From: Sperchopsis tessellata
Taxonomy: Eukaryota; Arthropoda; Insecta; Coleoptera; Hydrophilidae
DNA length: 31,189 nucleotides
Reading direction: 5' to 3'
NCBI GenBank assembly: GCA_033557685.1
Contig: JAWQRN010000339.1
Coordinates: 1 to 31,189, forward strand
In this document: piece after piece, positions 31,022-31,189 of the stretch
How the letters are laid out: every line of letters starts with the position of its first letter
Position numbering within the stretch: the stretch's first letter is position 1
The notes under the pieces: model-generated
The model's input: the letters and a program-made list of their open reading frames with translations, nothing else
What the model was told of the DNA's origin: nothing
Databases searched by the model: none
Made by a program: the position numbers and the translations under genes

Positions 31022-31189
31022 TATTAAATGTAATAGACTTCCACGGTTAGTATCTGTATGAATGTTGTTTCCGGGTGGAAACCGTGTAGAGCATATTTCA
31101 AATTAAAGTAGGATATTGTTTCCGGGTGGAAACCGTGTAGAGGCTCTGACAAGTGCCGACGTTTCGTCCACTGTTGCAAGGGACATTTT
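31022..31189 (-). mobile_element. PLE terminal unit, family 2 (copy E), rearranged, cut by window end
   Basis: The unit starts at the shared 3' end (TTAAATGTAATAGACTTCC on the plus strand) and runs off the window within the hammerhead-like core at 31156-31189. A 27-bp segment ending ACCGTGTAGAG occurs twice, at 31065-31091 and 31116-31142. The spacer between them carries an inverted copy (15 of 16 bases) of flanking sequence 31010-31025. The remainder of the element, possibly with an RT, would lie to the right. Confidence 0.75.

Noticed and set aside
1..31189. tRNA or rRNA genes
   Set aside because: No cloverleaf with A/B boxes and no rRNA core sequence was noticed on either strand. A dedicated scan was not possible.

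Overview
The window looks like a stretch of AT-rich insect nuclear DNA. It has long introns with GT/AG splice sites, no compact operon-like coding, and many decayed eukaryotic transposons. The one host gene I can assemble is a seven-transmembrane insect odorant receptor (7tm_6 family), and that family is known only from insects. I cannot fix the order from sequence alone; a beetle-like genome would fit but is a guess.

Layout. 1-1000: an (AAAT)n tract, then a dead RTE-type LINE ending in an (AT)n tail. About 2120-3757: a dead Penelope-like retroelement (PLE) with a recognisable reverse transcriptase and its terminal repeat-like unit. 3758-7900: mostly anonymous AT-rich DNA with two (TA)n microsatellites. 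7903-8155: a palindromic PLE-derived insertion with a 14-bp target-site duplication. 8364-25095, plus strand: the odorant receptor in six visible exons, with very large first and second introns. Intron 1 holds two dead mariners and a dead piggyBac. Intron 2 holds a mariner N-terminal fragment, a 173-bp PLE-type mini-insertion with a perfect 13-bp target-site duplication, and a LINE 3' fragment. 25659-27064: a non-autonomous, probably hAT-like DNA transposon with dense GATC-containing subterminal repeats. 28023-28304: another PLE terminal unit. About 28545-28835: a LINE fragment. 28952-30039: a mariner with terminal inverted repeats. From 31022 to the window end: a rearranged PLE terminal unit.

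The odorant receptor model has consistent splice phases (0, 2, 2, 0, 0) and 382 residues with no internal stop. It begins with the expected N-terminus and TM1 and ends with the family C-terminus. A small exon carrying part or all of TM2 may be missing from my model between exons 1 and 2. All transposon coding regions I can read are broken.

The most interesting structure is a set of five PLE-type terminal units in two families. They share a hammerhead-ribozyme-like core whose usual C3-G8 pair appears as U-A in all four copies where it can be read. They also carry repeated short hairpins whose stems covary while the loop sequence stays nearly constant. Three of the five are solo insertions bounded by 9-14 bp target-site duplications, so these short RNAs seem to have been inserted independently of the full element.
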